A stretch of DNA of 64,000 bases from Myotis daubentonii (taxonomy: Eukaryota; Chordata; Mammalia; Chiroptera; Vespertilionidae). The notes under the pieces were generated by a model. The model saw only the letters and a list, made by a program, of their open reading frames with translations. It made no database searches and was not told the origin of the DNA. Position numbers and translations under genes: made by a program. The DNA is taken from the NCBI RefSeq assembly GCF_963259705.1, contig NC_081844.1, positions 12,943,715-13,007,714 of the forward strand, given 5' to 3'. Shown here piece by piece: positions 44,746-55,929 of the stretch; within the stretch, counting starts at the first letter, position 1, and each line of letters begins with the position of its first letter.

Positions 44746-45843
44746 CTAGAGGCCTGGTGCACAAAATTCATGCATGGGGGTGTCCCTCAGCCCAGCCTTC
44801 ACCCTCTCCAATCTGGGATCCCTCAAGGAATGTCCAACTGCCCATTTAGGCCCGATCCCACCAGTGGGCAGTCGGACATTCCTCTCACAATCCAGGACTG
44901 CTGGCTCCCAACGGCTCACCTGCCTGCCTGCCTGATTGCCTTTAACTGCTTCTGCCTGCCAGCCTGATCACCCCCTAACCACTCCCCTGCCAGCCTGATC
45001 AATGCCTGACTGCTCCCCTGCCAGCCCTATTTCCCCTAACTGCCTTCCCCTGCAGGCCTGGTCACCCCCAACTACCCTCCCCTGCTGGCCCAGTCACCCC
45101 TAACTGCCCTCCCTTGCCAGCCTGGTTGCCCCTAACTGCCCTCCCCTGCTGGCCTGGTCACCCCCAACTGCCCTCCCCCTCCAGCCCTATAGCCCCTAGC
45201 TGCTCTCCCCTGCCAGCCTGGTCACCTCTAACTGCTCTCCCCTGCTGACCTGGCCACCCCTTACTATCCTCCCCTGTAGGCCTGGTCACCCCCAACTGCC
45301 CTACCCTGCAGGCCTGGTCGCCCCCAACTGCCCTCCCCTGCCAGCCTGGTCACCTCTAACTGTCCTCCCCTGCCAGCCTGGTCGCCCCCAACTGCCCTCC
45401 CCTGCCAGCCTGGTCACCTCTAACTGTCCTCCCCTGCCAGCCTGGTCACCTCTAACTGTCCTCCCCTGCTGGCCCGGTCACCCCTAACTGTCCTCACCTG
45501 CAGGCCTTGTCACTCCCAAATGCCCTCCCCTGCTGGCCTGGTCACCCCCAACTGCCTTCCCCTGCTGGCCTGATTGCCCCCAAATGCCCTCCCCTGTCAG
45601 CCCAATTGCCCATAACTGCCCTCCCCTGCAGGCCTGGTTGCCCCCAACTGCCCACCCCTGTAGGCCTGGTCACCCCCAACTGCCCTCCTCTGCAGGCCTG
45701 GGTACCCCCCAACTGCCCTCCCCTGCTGGCCATCTTGTGGCGGCCATCTTGTGTCCACATGGAGGCAGCCATCTTTGACCACATGGGAGTGGCCAACTTG
45801 TGTTGGAGTGATGGTCAATTTGCATATTACTCTTTTACAAGGA
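44746..45843 (-). mobile_element. non-autonomous Helitron filled with a minisatellite, 1.1 kb
   Basis: Host A (44,745), then CTAG and GGTGCACAAAATTCATGCAT at the left; the start complement CTTTTACAAGGA at the right, then host T (45,844). About 790 bp of its 1,098 bp is a 32-bp tandem repeat. Near the right end lie CAATTTGCATATTAC and several GGCCATCTTGTG/AGCCATCTTTGA repeats, the YY1-like text of the Helitron 5' end. Confidence 0.94.
44940..45730. repeat. 32-bp minisatellite in a Helitron
   Basis: The unit resembles CCCTCCCCTGC.GGCCTGG followed by TCACCCCCAACTG. There are roughly 24 imperfect copies. The strand is strongly C/T-rich. Proline-rich reading frames across it are artefacts. Confidence 0.93.
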
Positions 45844-46145
45844 TGTGAGTGGGATGATACAGTATTTGTCTTTCTCTCTCTAATTTCACTTAGCAAGCTT
45901 CACTCATGTTGTAAATAATGGGAGGATTTCCTTTTATATGCCTAAATAATAGTCCATTGTGTATAAATATGTCACCTTTTCTTTGTTCATGCTTCTGTTG
46001 ACAGACACCTATTTTGTGGTAATAATTTAACAATATATATGTATATCAAATCATCACATTGTACACCTTAAATTTATACAACATTTATGACAATTATATC
46101 TCAAAGCTGGAAAAATTTAAATAAATTTAATTTTTAAAGATTTAA

Positions 46146-46739
46146 ATGCAATTATGTATTGCACTGCTATAAGAAATTAGTATCTCTTTACTACCTCCTT
46201 ACCTACATAACCTGCCATACTTTTACTTAAAATGTGCTTGTCCTTCAAAAAAGAGATTTTTGTCTGTCTCTTTTGGCCAGGGGGGCATTTTGGTCATCTC
46301 AAACTTTCTATTGCAAGGGCAGCTACAATTATGGACATTTTATAACTTACTTTCCTCTATGCCCTTTACATGCTTTTACTTGCTAAAGACTTGAGATGAG
46401 ACCATCAGGGCAGGATACATGACTGCTAAGTGTTTCCCCTGAGGCTCCACACACAGGCTTGTTACCTCAATTCTTCTAGATTTTGGGCAGGGCACAAAGT
46501 ATAAAGAACCAAATTATTCAACTGATATCCAATGAACAAGCATTTCCCACATTGTAGGCACAATCCAGACCAACATGTAGCACACAGTTCAGTCAGGGAT
46601 CAGATTCTAAACATAATAACATATTTATATAGGACATGTATTGCAATATGTAGAGGCATGTGGTGAGGGAGTCCAGAGGCAGAAGAAACATTAATAAGTT
46701 CTTTTGTTAAGTCCTGGCTAGACCATAAGTTTCAAGAGA
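46146..46739. other. unassigned DNA
   Basis: No gene or named repeat recognised. Confidence 0.5.
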
Positions 46740-46950
46740 GCAGGTACGGGTGGGGTGGGGGAGGGGACAAAGTGGGAGGAATGGGGGACATCTGTAACAC
46801 CATGAACGAGAGAGAGAGAGAGAGAGAGAGAAAGAGACCAGTGGGGCTGGGGGGGGGGCAAAGTGGGAGGAATGGGGGACATCTATAACACCATCAACAA
46901 TAAAGAGAGAGAGAGAGAGGGAGAGAGAGAGAGAGACAGAGAGAGAGAGC
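46740..46950 (+). repeat. tandem duplication ending in (GA)n tracts
   Basis: CAAAGTGGGAGGAATGGGGG followed by ACATCT.TAACACCAT.AAC occurs at about 46,768-46,806 and again at 46,859-46,899. Each copy leads into a (GA)n run (46,806-46,832 and 46,903-46,948). The unit resembles a LINE 3' end (note CAACAATAAAG), so this may be two overlapping tails or a local duplication. Confidence 0.7.
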
Positions 46951-47070
46951 AGGGACCTTTATCTGTCTTGTTTTCCATTCTACCCCTGTCCCTGGCACAT
47001 AAGAGGAACTCAATAAAAATCCTATCTAATAAAAGAGAAACATGGTAATTGGCGTACGACCGCTACCCTT

Positions 47071-47123
47071 CCCATTGGCTAATCAGGGCGATATGCAAAT
47101 TAACTGCCAGCTAAGATGGCGGC
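47071..47123 (+). promoter_or_regulatory. CCAAT, octamer and YY1-like motifs at the Helitron 5' end
   Basis: CCCATTGGCTAATCAG (inverted CCAAT box, 47,071-47,086), ATGCAAAT (octamer, 47,093-47,100) and AAGATGGCGGC (YY1-like, 47,113-47,123) lie within 53 bp. Similar but weaker sets occur at the 5' ends of the Helitrons at 3,974, 29,008 and 31,194. The motifs are seen; function is inferred. Confidence 0.5.
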
Positions 47124-47734
47124 CGGCAGCCAGGCAGCTTGAAACTAACATGAGGCTTGCTTGCTTCAGTGACGGAGGACTCCAACGTTCCCTGCCTGCC
47201 GCTGCAGGCCTCTGAGCTGGCAGTTTGAAACATAGTTACAAAAATAGAAGCTAAACAAAACCCCAGAAACCAGCTTTCAGCAAGCCGGGATCTCAGAGCT
47301 GGAGTTGATACAGAGTTTCGATTGTAGAACCTAAACAAACCAGATACCTGCTTTCAGGAGCAGAGGCCTAAGAGCTGGAGCCTCAGAGCTAAAGCTGGCT
47401 CAGAATAAAAATAAAAAAAAATAAAAAAAGGAGCAGTTGAGAGCTTCAGTCCCAGCCTGAAAACAGCCCTCAGCCCCTCACCCAGACTGGCCAGGCACCC
47501 CAGTGGGGACCCCCACCCTGAAGGGTGTGTGACCAGCTGCAAACAGCCATCATCCCCTCATCCAGACTGGCCAGGCAACCCAGTGGGGACCCCCACCCTG
47601 ATCCAGGCCACCCTTCAGGGCAAACCAGCCGGCCCCCACCCATGCACCAGGCCTCTATTCTATATAGTAAAAGGGTAATATGCCTCCCAGCACCGGCATC
47701 AGCGGAGCCACGAGGTCTCCCGGCACCGGGATCA

Positions 47735-48560
47735 GCATGACAGGGGGCAGTGTCCAAACCCCCTGATCGCCCTGTGGCTCTGTGTGTGACAGGGGGCGGG
47801 GCCACAACCTCCCTATCGGCCCTGCTCTGTTCCTGACAGGGGAAGGTGCCCCAACCCCCTGATCGGCCCTGCTCTGTGCCTGATAGGGGGGAGCTCCCCA
47901 ACCTCCTGATCACCCTGCGGCTCTGTGTGTGACAAGGTGCGGCATCCCAACCCCCCCACCCCACAGGCCCTGCTCTGTGTGTGACGGGGTAGAGCCATAA
48001 CCTCCCCATCAGCCCTGCCCTGAGTGTGACAGTGTCGGCGCCCCAACCCCCTGATTGGCCCTGCTCTGTGGGTGATAGAGGGCGGTGCCCCAACCCCCCA
48101 CCCCACAGGCCCTGCTCTGTGTGTGATGGGGTAGAGCCATAACCTCCCCATCAGCCCTGCCCTGAGTGTGACAGTGTCGGCGCCCCAACCCCCTGATTGG
48201 CCCTGCTCTGTGGGTGATAGAGGGTGGTGCTCCAACCCCCTGATGGGCCCTGCTCTGTGCATGACAGGGGGGAGCTCCCCAACCCCCTGATCGGCCCTGC
48301 TCTGTGCGTGACAGGGGGGAGCGCCCCAACCCCCTGATTGGCCCTGCTCTGTGGGTGACAGGGGGTGGTGCCGCAACCTCCCCATGGACACTGCCTTGAG
48401 TGTGACAGGTGGCGGTGCCCCAACTCCCCAATCGGCCCTACCCTGAGCGTGACTGAGGGTGGCATCGCAACCTCCCAATCTGCCCTGCTCTGTGCATGAC
48501 AGGGGGCGGCGCCCCAATTCCCCAATCGGCCCTGCTCTGAGCCGGACCAGGGGCTGCACC
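47735..48560. repeat. about 47-bp minisatellite in a Helitron
   Basis: The unit resembles CCCCAACCCCCTGATCGGCC followed by CTGCTCTGTG.GTGACAGGGGGCGGCG. About 17 imperfect copies. The 185-248 residue minus-strand frames here are translations of this repeat and are not genes. Confidence 0.93.
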
Positions 48561-48731
48561 TAGGGATTGGGCCTGCCCTCTTCCACCCGGGAGCAGGCCT
48601 AAGCCAGCAGATCGTTATCTCCTGAGGGGTCCCAGACTGTGTGAGGGCACAGGCCGGGCTGAGGGATGCTTCCCCACCTCCCCCCCAAGTGCACAAATTT
48701 TTGTGCACCGGGCCTCTAGTTTGTTAAATAA

Positions 48732-49352
48732 ATAAATAGCTTTTGGCCGGAAATGCCATCTTCCAGTAATTCACCAAAATGACTAATGCAAAGAGAAAGA
48801 GAAGAGGCACCCACTATATGTTCTCTAGGCTTTTTAGAAAACATGGAGTTGTTCTTTTGGCCACATACATGAGAATCCACAAGAAAGGTGATATTGTGGA
48901 CATCGAGGGAATGGGCACTGTTCAATACGGAATGCCCCACAAATGTTACCGTGGCAAAACTGGAAGAGTCTACAGTGTCACCCAGCATGCTGGGGGCATT
49001 GTTGTGAACAAGCAAGGCAAGGGCAAGATTTCTGCCAAGAGAATTAATGTACATATTGAGCATATTAAGCTCTCTAAGAGCTGAGATCGCTTCTCATGTG
49101 AAGGAAACGTGTGAAGGACAATGATCAGAGAAAGAAGGAGCCAAAGAGAAAGGTACCTGGTTCAACTGAAGCATCAGCCTGCTCCACCCAGCGAAGCACA
49201 GTGAGAACCAAAGGAAAGGAGCCTGAGCTGCTGAAACCGATTCCCTTCTGTGCTGATAAGAATGTTTCTCTTAATTGAGTGCAAGTGTGGTGTCCCTTCC
49301 CCCCCGCCCTCCCCCCACCCCCGCCAAAAAAAAAAAAAAATTAAAGAAAACT
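48732..49352 (+). pseudogene. RPL21: processed pseudogene of ribosomal protein L21 (RPL21)
   Basis: RPL21 is a 160-residue protein of the large ribosomal subunit. This copy is intronless and keeps the 5' UTR (TTTTGGCCGGAAATGCCATC), then an ATG at 48,779 and [17 protein letters not shown] onward. The frame is open for 101 residues and stops at a TGA (49,082-49,084) where a CGA arginine codon is expected. Beyond it the C-terminal part is recognisable but frameshifted, with a small duplication near 49,096-49,125. A poly(A) tract (49,326-49,340) ends it. This is a reverse-transcribed mRNA copy placed by L1 enzymes. A truncated product is possible only if it is transcribed, and is unlikely to work. 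Confidence 0.95.
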
Positions 49353-49370
49353 TTGTGTCCTAAAAATACA

Positions 49371-49371
49371 C

Positions 49372-49441
<70 letters not shown>

Positions 49442-49458
49442 ATAGATAGATAGATAAA
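49371..49458. repeat. (AAGT)n(AAAT)n(GATA)n microsatellite
   Basis: Runs of AAGT, then AAAT, then GATA. It continues the TAAATAAATAAATAG found just before the RPL21 pseudogene, so the pseudogene appears to have landed in a tetranucleotide tract. Confidence 0.96.
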
Positions 49459-50015
49459 TTTTACAAATGAAGAAATAGATACCCAAAAAGGGAAGTGATT
49501 TGATTTAACCAATATCCCAGGACTAGCCAAAGAAATTCATACCCAGGTCTCCAAGCTCCTGATCCAATGCCCATCACAAAAGATCAACTAACGAACGAGT
49601 TCATTAAGTGTTCCAAGCATCTCAGGCTCACTGCTTCATAGCTGGGCTGGATAAACTTATAACAACATACATCCTGGCATTGGACATGGCTGACTGTATA
49701 ATTAGCTTATTTCCTACCCATATGGAGCAGCTCAGCTCCTGTGCCTCAGTGGGGAATTCCTCGTATGTTGCTAGGGCTGCCTTCTGGGATTACATCTTCA
49801 GAGGTGTACAGGGGGAGGAGTCGGCTGTGCTGATAAATGAATCAGAGAGACAGGAGGAAAGCTGGCCTAGTCTCTGCAGAGAGATGGATGGGGCCTGATC
49901 GTGCTCAATGCCACACTCCTCCCTCACCTCTTCTCCCTCTGACCTGAAATGGACCCAGTGGGGAAATAGTGCCTGCTTCTCCAGGACTTATTGCTTAGTC
50001 ATAAATCTCCATCTC

Positions 50016-50071
<56 letters not shown>

Positions 50072-51405
50072 TAGGGGAGTGGGGGCAGGGGTGCAAAGGG
50101 AAGGAGGGGGAGAGAACAAGCAAAAGAAATATGGGAGGAGGGGAGAGGAGACAAAGATCTTTGGTCAAAGTTGAAGGGCTAGCAAGCCTCTTTAACTCAG
50201 GTTTCATAAGCCGAGAAATATTTTAGCACCTTTGTGAGTCAAACCTCTGAAAATCAATAGGGCTTGAGAGTTGCCTATATTGATCTGACAGCCCAAGATG
50301 TATTGAAATATTCATGGCTGGATGTATGTGTTCAGAGAATGCACTGGGGGAGGGAGGTGCAGAGAGAGGGAGAAGGGTAGGTAGATTTCTAAGTAAAAGC
50401 CATTCGCATTTTCATTAAAAATAGATTAATTCTATTAGTTGGACTAAAACCTCACACTTAAAAGGAAATGAGCTTGTTTGTCAGACAAAAAAGCCACTGG
50501 CAAACCCAGAAAACACACACATTTATTTATTGCTATTTGATAGCAGAAGAGCCAGGGAGAGTTGATAAAATTAGCACGGGATCCCCAGGGGGATGCAAGG
50601 GGCTGCTTTGTTTGCAAAGGCAATTTGGACACTGCTGCTTTGATCTTCACTTTGAGCATTTGAACAGGCATGTTAGTATCACTCATTTCACCAGAGAATT
50701 GGGATTCAAGTTTCCCCAACAATCTAAGAAGCAGTACATTAGAAGGGGGTTGTCTGCCTGTAGTCTCCGAGTCTCAATACCCTTGATACTAATTTGATGT
50801 GATGCATTTCACCAGATGTGTCTACCTGAACGATATCTGATGCCCAGGAGACTGTGGTCCTGCTTGAGAGTATTAGGCTCGGATGTTTTCCCCTTCAAAA
50901 ATGATTGGAGGAAGGCATCCATAATTTAAAATCTGCATATAGATATGACATATGTTAAAAATATTTGATAAAATTCATGCGAGGATCTGAACAACAACAA
51001 CATATGGGAAATCAGTTCCAGATAACAAGGCAGAATTAAAAATAATCTGTTACCTGTAGCTACCTTCCTCTCTTATATTCCAGTGCAACTGACAGAGATG
51101 GTGCCAAAACCCGACTCTTGGAAAAAAACAAATCCAAGCCCAACAGGGACCAGTATGTAGAGCAAGCATTTGGGAACCTGAGGGGAATGTTGTATTATTT
51201 TGGATTCCAACAGGGCTCATCATTTCCACATTCTTTTATGTAGAAGGATGATCCTAAGGAAAAGCAGCAGGCGTGGAATTGGATAGAAGGGTGTATTCAC
51301 CTGCCACAGTGTGACTTTGGGAATCTAACCATTCTGAGCAGCTCGTGCCCACTTTGTATGGGACAGCAAATGCTGTAGGCCCTCTTGGCTTTGATGAAAT
51401 TCAAT
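49459..51405. other. unassigned DNA with a (GT)n run
   Basis: (GT)n at 50,018-50,070. Otherwise no gene or named repeat recognised. The overlapping frames at 49.6-50.8 kb show no domains. Confidence 0.5.
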
Positions 51406-51418
51406 TTAACACAAACTT

Positions 51419-51626
51419 ATTAAAATATATCTTTTTTTATTTCAGGAAGGATGGGCAAGGGAGAGAGAGATAGAAACATCAATGACGAGAGAGAATCATT
51501 GATTGGCTGCCTCCTGCAGGCCCCCCAACTGGGGATTGAGCTCACAACCTGGGCATGTGCCCTGATCAGGAATCGAATGATGACCTCCTGGTTCATAGGT
51601 CAACCACTGAACCACACTGGTTGGGC
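51419..51626 (-). mobile_element. Ves-type SINE, minus strand
   Basis: Perfect 13-bp TSD TTAACACAAACTT (51,406-51,418 and 51,627-51,639). Typical text includes ATAGAAACATCAATGACGAG and the head GAACCACACTGGTTGGGC. Confidence 0.94.
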
Positions 51627-51639
51627 TTAACACAAACTT

Positions 51640-52889
51640 TTAAAGAGCATCTACCACATAGCCAGCCCTGGCTTCACGGCCCTTTCCCTCCGCTGATTTC
51701 CACAATATTGCTGCCCCATGGCAATACGGTTGCAGAAGGCAATGAGAAAGGCATGCAGAGCTCCCTGAGTCTCAGAGCTTCTGGGAGGGCCTTTTCTGAT
51801 GGGAGAAATCAAAAGTCTGCCAGGAAATCAAGGATGGCTCTAATTCTGCTGTTTCTTTCAGGGAATGCAGCTACTCATCATTGCTTCATCACCTTCATGC
51901 AGTGTTTACAACATGCTTTATAATCTCCTCCTTGTGACTCCTCCTAGGGTATGTCTGCATTTTTGTTGTTATTCCCACTTAATAGATGAAGGAAGCAGAG
52001 TACAGAGACCCTTTCCCAGGCTCTTATGGCAAGAGTTAGGATTAAGTTCACATCCCTAAATCCCTGTGCCACTGCCATACCTATGCTTTCTTTGCTGTCC
52101 ATGTCCTTTCCGTCTCCCCCCCACCCCCACCCCCGGCCCACAGTACAGAGAACCTGCTACCGAGAGATTTCCTCATCTCCTAGGGAGAAACCATTCTGGT
52201 TGTTAAGAGAAGATGGCATTCTCTGGGATCACGTTCTCAGAGATGAACTGCCAGGGTGCGACCCTATGCAATCTTCACCCTAGAGGTTGGTGATCTCACA
52301 TGTAGTTGACAGCTTCTCTGCTTACTCCACCCCTGACCCCTCTCATATATGGATTTAAGGCCATTGGCACCTTTCTCTGAAAGGATGGAGAGCTCTGAAT
52401 CCAACAAGTGATTTTGCATCTTGTCCATCACCTGACAAAGATTTTTGAAGATGAAATGGGAGAGATTAAACAGAACCGTTGTTTTATCTAAACCTTTATG
52501 ACAGGCTCCTAACTGTGGTTCTGTCTTCCTTGTTTGCAGGCTGTACTGCTTCCGATTCATCATTTGTGCTTCCATTTCAGTCATTTGATGGAGACATCCC
52601 TGAGCAACTTAAAATCCTTCACTGATCTCTACTACTTCTAACTGGGAGTCCATAAATGATGGGTTCCAGGAGGCCCACAAGTCTCCCTGAAGTTGAATGT
52701 AAAATGTAAATGTGTTGTATGTGTGTGTGTCACTGTACATTTTTTTCCAGAGAAAGGGACCATATACAGTACAACATTCAAGCTCTTTATCAAGGCATTT
52801 GGAGTCCTTCGTCATCAGCTTTTCCTTGACTTATCTTGCGTCAAGTTCTCATATTCCTCCTCTTCACTTGCAAGGATAATCCATGAGTT
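51640..52889. other. unassigned DNA
   Basis: No gene or named repeat recognised; a C/CA-rich patch lies at 52,117-52,137. Confidence 0.5.
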
Positions 52890-53160
52890 CTCCAGGCTGA
52901 GGTACACCCTGATCCCTTGGCCTGGAATGCCCTTCTCATCCTGTTCCTCCTGGAGGAAACAGTTCACAAGTCGCCCCTGTGTTGCCCCATAGTCCCAAGG
53001 CATTCTTGCTTCCCACTGCGCACCACTTGTCACACATGTTGTAACTTCACTTGTTTATTTCACTGCCTTCCCTGAACCATGAGCTCCTCTAACAGGGAGG
53101 CTGTATTTTTTGTATTTGAATACTAAGCACTTAACATATGTCCCCAAATAGTAGATCTTC
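52890..53160 (+). mobile_element. L2 LINE 3'-end relic
   Basis: CCTTGGCCTGGAATGCCCTT, then CTCCTGGAGGAAACAGTTCA, then ACCATGAGCTCCTCTAACAG, then ATACTAAGCACTTAACATAT is the L2 3'-end order. Well preserved for an L2. Confidence 0.75.
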
Positions 53161-54099
53161 AGCATATGTGATTTTTTTAAAAACCCACCACAATAACATG
53201 GTAAGTGACATCCAAAAAAATTCAATTGTGTAAAATGTAGTCTCTCATTAGTCCAAGGTTCATGAAATGACCAGGTGGACTTTGTGACCAGCCTGAAATT
53301 CTGGATGCATTCCAGGAGTCTGGCTATGCAATCCAAATCCTTTCTGTGCAGGCTGTGGTTTGGGGCCAGCTGCCTGATGGAAGTTCTTCACTCTGGCTTA
53401 AATATTGATGGAGACCATTCTGGGTCTGAAGAGTGGAGTTTCTAGGACCATGAAAAGGTTACCAAGAAAATTTCAGTTAGTTAGAATCTATTTCATCATC
53501 CACTCTGGGTAGTTTGGGCTGGGAGAACACTGAGGATGTGAGCACCTGCCCCTCCTTTCACCTCAACATTGGATTGTTTACCATTTCCAGCGCTATCTCA
53601 TCCTCCCATCTCCCATCCAAATCTATCCTCTTCCCCAAGAAGATCAAACCTGCAGCTCCACGGAGTTGGGCTGAAGATATGAACTAATCACCAATACCAT
53701 GATAACTACATTTGTGCATGTAATAAAGGTATTCTATTCTGTTTACAGAAAACATACAGGATTAATAAAAGCAATTTGATGTAAAGTCTCATTTTCATAA
53801 GCCATATCCCCTTTAAAGAGAATATACAAGAAGAACTAAGAGGGTCCTGCTGCCGAGAGACATACTCTTCAGTCCCCAGTTCTGAGCATCTCATGAGCCC
53901 TCCATGACCTCAGTGGGATCTCAACCCAGTGGGATCCACACTCTGAGTAACACTAGCCCATAAAGCCAGCCTCATGCATCATATCTTATTCCCCAAACCC
54001 TAAATCTCTAGCTTATAAAGATTCTTAAAGCAAAGATGACATAGGTGTGGTGAAATTGTTTACCTACTTTGTGTACTGTACCGAGAACTTTATGCAATT
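53161..54099. other. unassigned DNA
   Basis: No gene or named repeat recognised. Confidence 0.5.
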
Positions 54100-54260
54100 T
54101 GCTTACTTAATCCACACTAAACCTGGTAAGTTAAATACTATTATTTCCATTTTGAAGATGGTAAAATGGAGGTTCACAAATATTAAATAACTTGTGGTGT
54201 GCTGAGGGCCAGTGGTCATGATTTGCATGGAGATTGGTCTGATTCCAAAGCCCATGTTTC
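54100..54260 (-). mobile_element. MIR relic, weak
   Basis: CTATTATTTCCATTTTGAAG, then AATGGAGGTTCACAAATATT, then CTGATTCCAAAGCCCATG is the minus-strand reading of a MIR 3' half. Diverged; boundaries approximate. Confidence 0.5.
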
Positions 54261-55311
54261 TCCACTGTGAGGCCCTGATGCCAGGCAGCTGGGCCCTGGG
54301 CTAGGCTGTGTGACCCTCTATGTGACCTCACCATATTTCTTACCTGCTTGGTGACTCCATTTTCTGAGTAAGCTTGGGGAAATATTAGTCCCTACCTCAT
54401 ATTATAGGGAGGGTTAAATTAATTAATATATATAAAGAGCTTAGAACACACGTCAGGGCTTAGTAAATGGGAGCCACTATGGTTATTGTAACATATGCCT
54501 GATAATCTGGTGCCATATTTTCTAAACAAAGTTTGGACAAGTGGTCTGACAAATAAAAGTGAGTTTAGGGGTTGGACTGGGTGACAAGCCAGAATATTGA
54601 ACTCTATGCTGGCTCTAGAAAGAGACTGACGTACCTCTATTTTATTGATTGGCATCTTCCTTTCACTTGTGACACATTTCCTATATCCACTTTTTAAGCT
54701 CCAGGAAAAACATTTGGATAATGACTTGAAGAGTATTTTTCCCTACAATAACCTCTAAATCCCTCTCCTCATCAGTATGCTGGTAGGCATTTCTACTTCA
54801 TATGTATTCTTTCTCCTTTTTCCTCTAGTGTTTCTCACCCACACTCAGACTGATTATTCTGTGTTTTCATTAAGAACACTTTCCATTTGCCAGTCTATAA
54901 AACAGCTTCTTAATATAATAGCATCATTTCCTGCAGAGAGGAGAAGTCTTTCCATTTGCAACCAATCATAAGGCCAGAGTCAAACAAGAATTAACTTCCA
55001 ACCCTTTTTCATCAAACATAAACGGGAAGGTCAAAAGCCAATTGTAGAGACAGCCTCCTGCTCACTTCTGCATATAAATTCCAAGGGTTTTATAATTTCT
55101 TGCTGGAAAAGTTTCCCCCCGTTTCTGTTTTATTCCTCTGATGTCCTAACTTGGTAAAAGTAATCCTAGCAGCTTAATAAATGTATCAAAATTCTTGCAA
55201 GAATAACATGAAAGGCTGCGTCTGAGAGAGCATGGTGTGATGATTGGTTTTACCTATTAGGATGTATCATTTTGATATAGAGACATCTAACTTACTTGAT
55301 AAATTTTTATT
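54261..55311. other. unassigned DNA
   Basis: 54,300-54,470 continues with MIR-like text (TACCTGCTTGGTGACTCCAT, then TTAGTAAATGGGAGCCACTA), perhaps a second MIR. The rest is unrecognised. Confidence 0.4.
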
Positions 55312-55326
55312 AAGAATGGACAAGGA

Positions 55327-55543
55327 TCATGGCCAGTGTTCCCAGTGGTTAAGCATCGGCCTATGAACCAAGAGGTCACAGTTCGATTCCAGGTGAGGGC
55401 ACAGGCCTGGCTTTTGGGCTTGATCCCTAGTAGGGGGCATGTGGGAGGCAGCTGATCAATGATTCTCTCTCATCATTGATGTTTCTCTCTCCTTTCCTCT
55501 CTCTGAAATCAATAAAAACATCGTTTGAAAAAAAAAGAAAAAA
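55327..55543 (+). mobile_element. Ves-type SINE, plus strand
   Basis: A 15-bp TSD with two mismatches, AAGAATGGACAAGGA and AAGAATTGACAATGA (55,312-55,326 and 55,544-55,558). Head CATGGCCAGTGTTCCCAGTG, B box CAGTTCGATTCC, tail CAATAAAAACATCG plus poly(A). Confidence 0.94.
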
Positions 55544-55929
55544 AAGAATTGACAATGAGCCACAGACTAGAATAAAGGATAAGTGAGACTAAGTCCCCAC
55601 CTTTGACAAGCTCAAATCCAAAGTTTGGGTAGTAAGTAGATATGCTCAGTGTCCCACGGAGAGAGCTGCAGCAGACATGGAAACTTCAAGTTGTGGGAAA
55701 CAAAGGAGAGAGCCACCCACCATACCAGGGCACCAGGGAGAGAAGGAAAGCTCTGTGATATTGTGATTAATAATATGCAGTACATATTTGAACTTATCTC
55801 ATTTTTTTTGGCTCAGACCTCCCAAAACCCTTGGAATTTCCTGTGATAAGAGCAATAGGAGCATTTCTGGTTGTAGTATTTTGTCTTTTGTTCTTGGTTC
55901 TTGAAATAGTTCCAGAGTCATTAAGGTGA

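Larger units (their letters stand above)
44640..46145 (+). mobile_element. old L1 3'-end fragment split by a Helitron
   Basis: 44,690-44,745 (ACTCTCTGTTTCTATGAGTT) and 45,844-46,140 (GTGGGATGATACAGTATTTG, then TCAAATCATCACATTGTACA, then ATATCTCAAAGCTGGAAAAA) are the two sides of an ancient L1 3' UTR, plus orientation. The Helitron at 44,746-45,843 separates them exactly. Confidence 0.75.
47020..48719 (+). mobile_element. composite non-autonomous Helitron, 1.7 kb
   Basis: Start TCCTATCTAATAAAAGAG after host A (47,019). End GTGCACCGGGCCTCTAG before host T (48,720), with the palindrome GTGCACAAATTTTTGTGCAC just before. The host halves rejoin as a MIR/L2-like tail (GGAACTCAATAAAAA/TTTGTTAAATAAATA). 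Near 47,650 a degraded end (TGCACCAGGCCTCTA) directly abuts a second start (TTCTATATAGTAAAAGGG), so two Helitrons are joined head to tail. 47,100-47,590 matches the 5' block of the Helitron at 31,194. The second half is a minisatellite. Confidence 0.93.

Noticed and set aside
45507..45896. Proline-rich frames on both strands
   Set aside because: They come from the 32-bp C/T-rich minisatellite in the Helitron.
47813..48559. A 248-residue open frame on the minus strand, the longest in the window
   Set aside because: It is a translation of the 47-bp minisatellite in a Helitron; three units make 141 bp, so the frame stays open. No domain, and frames of similar length exist beside it.
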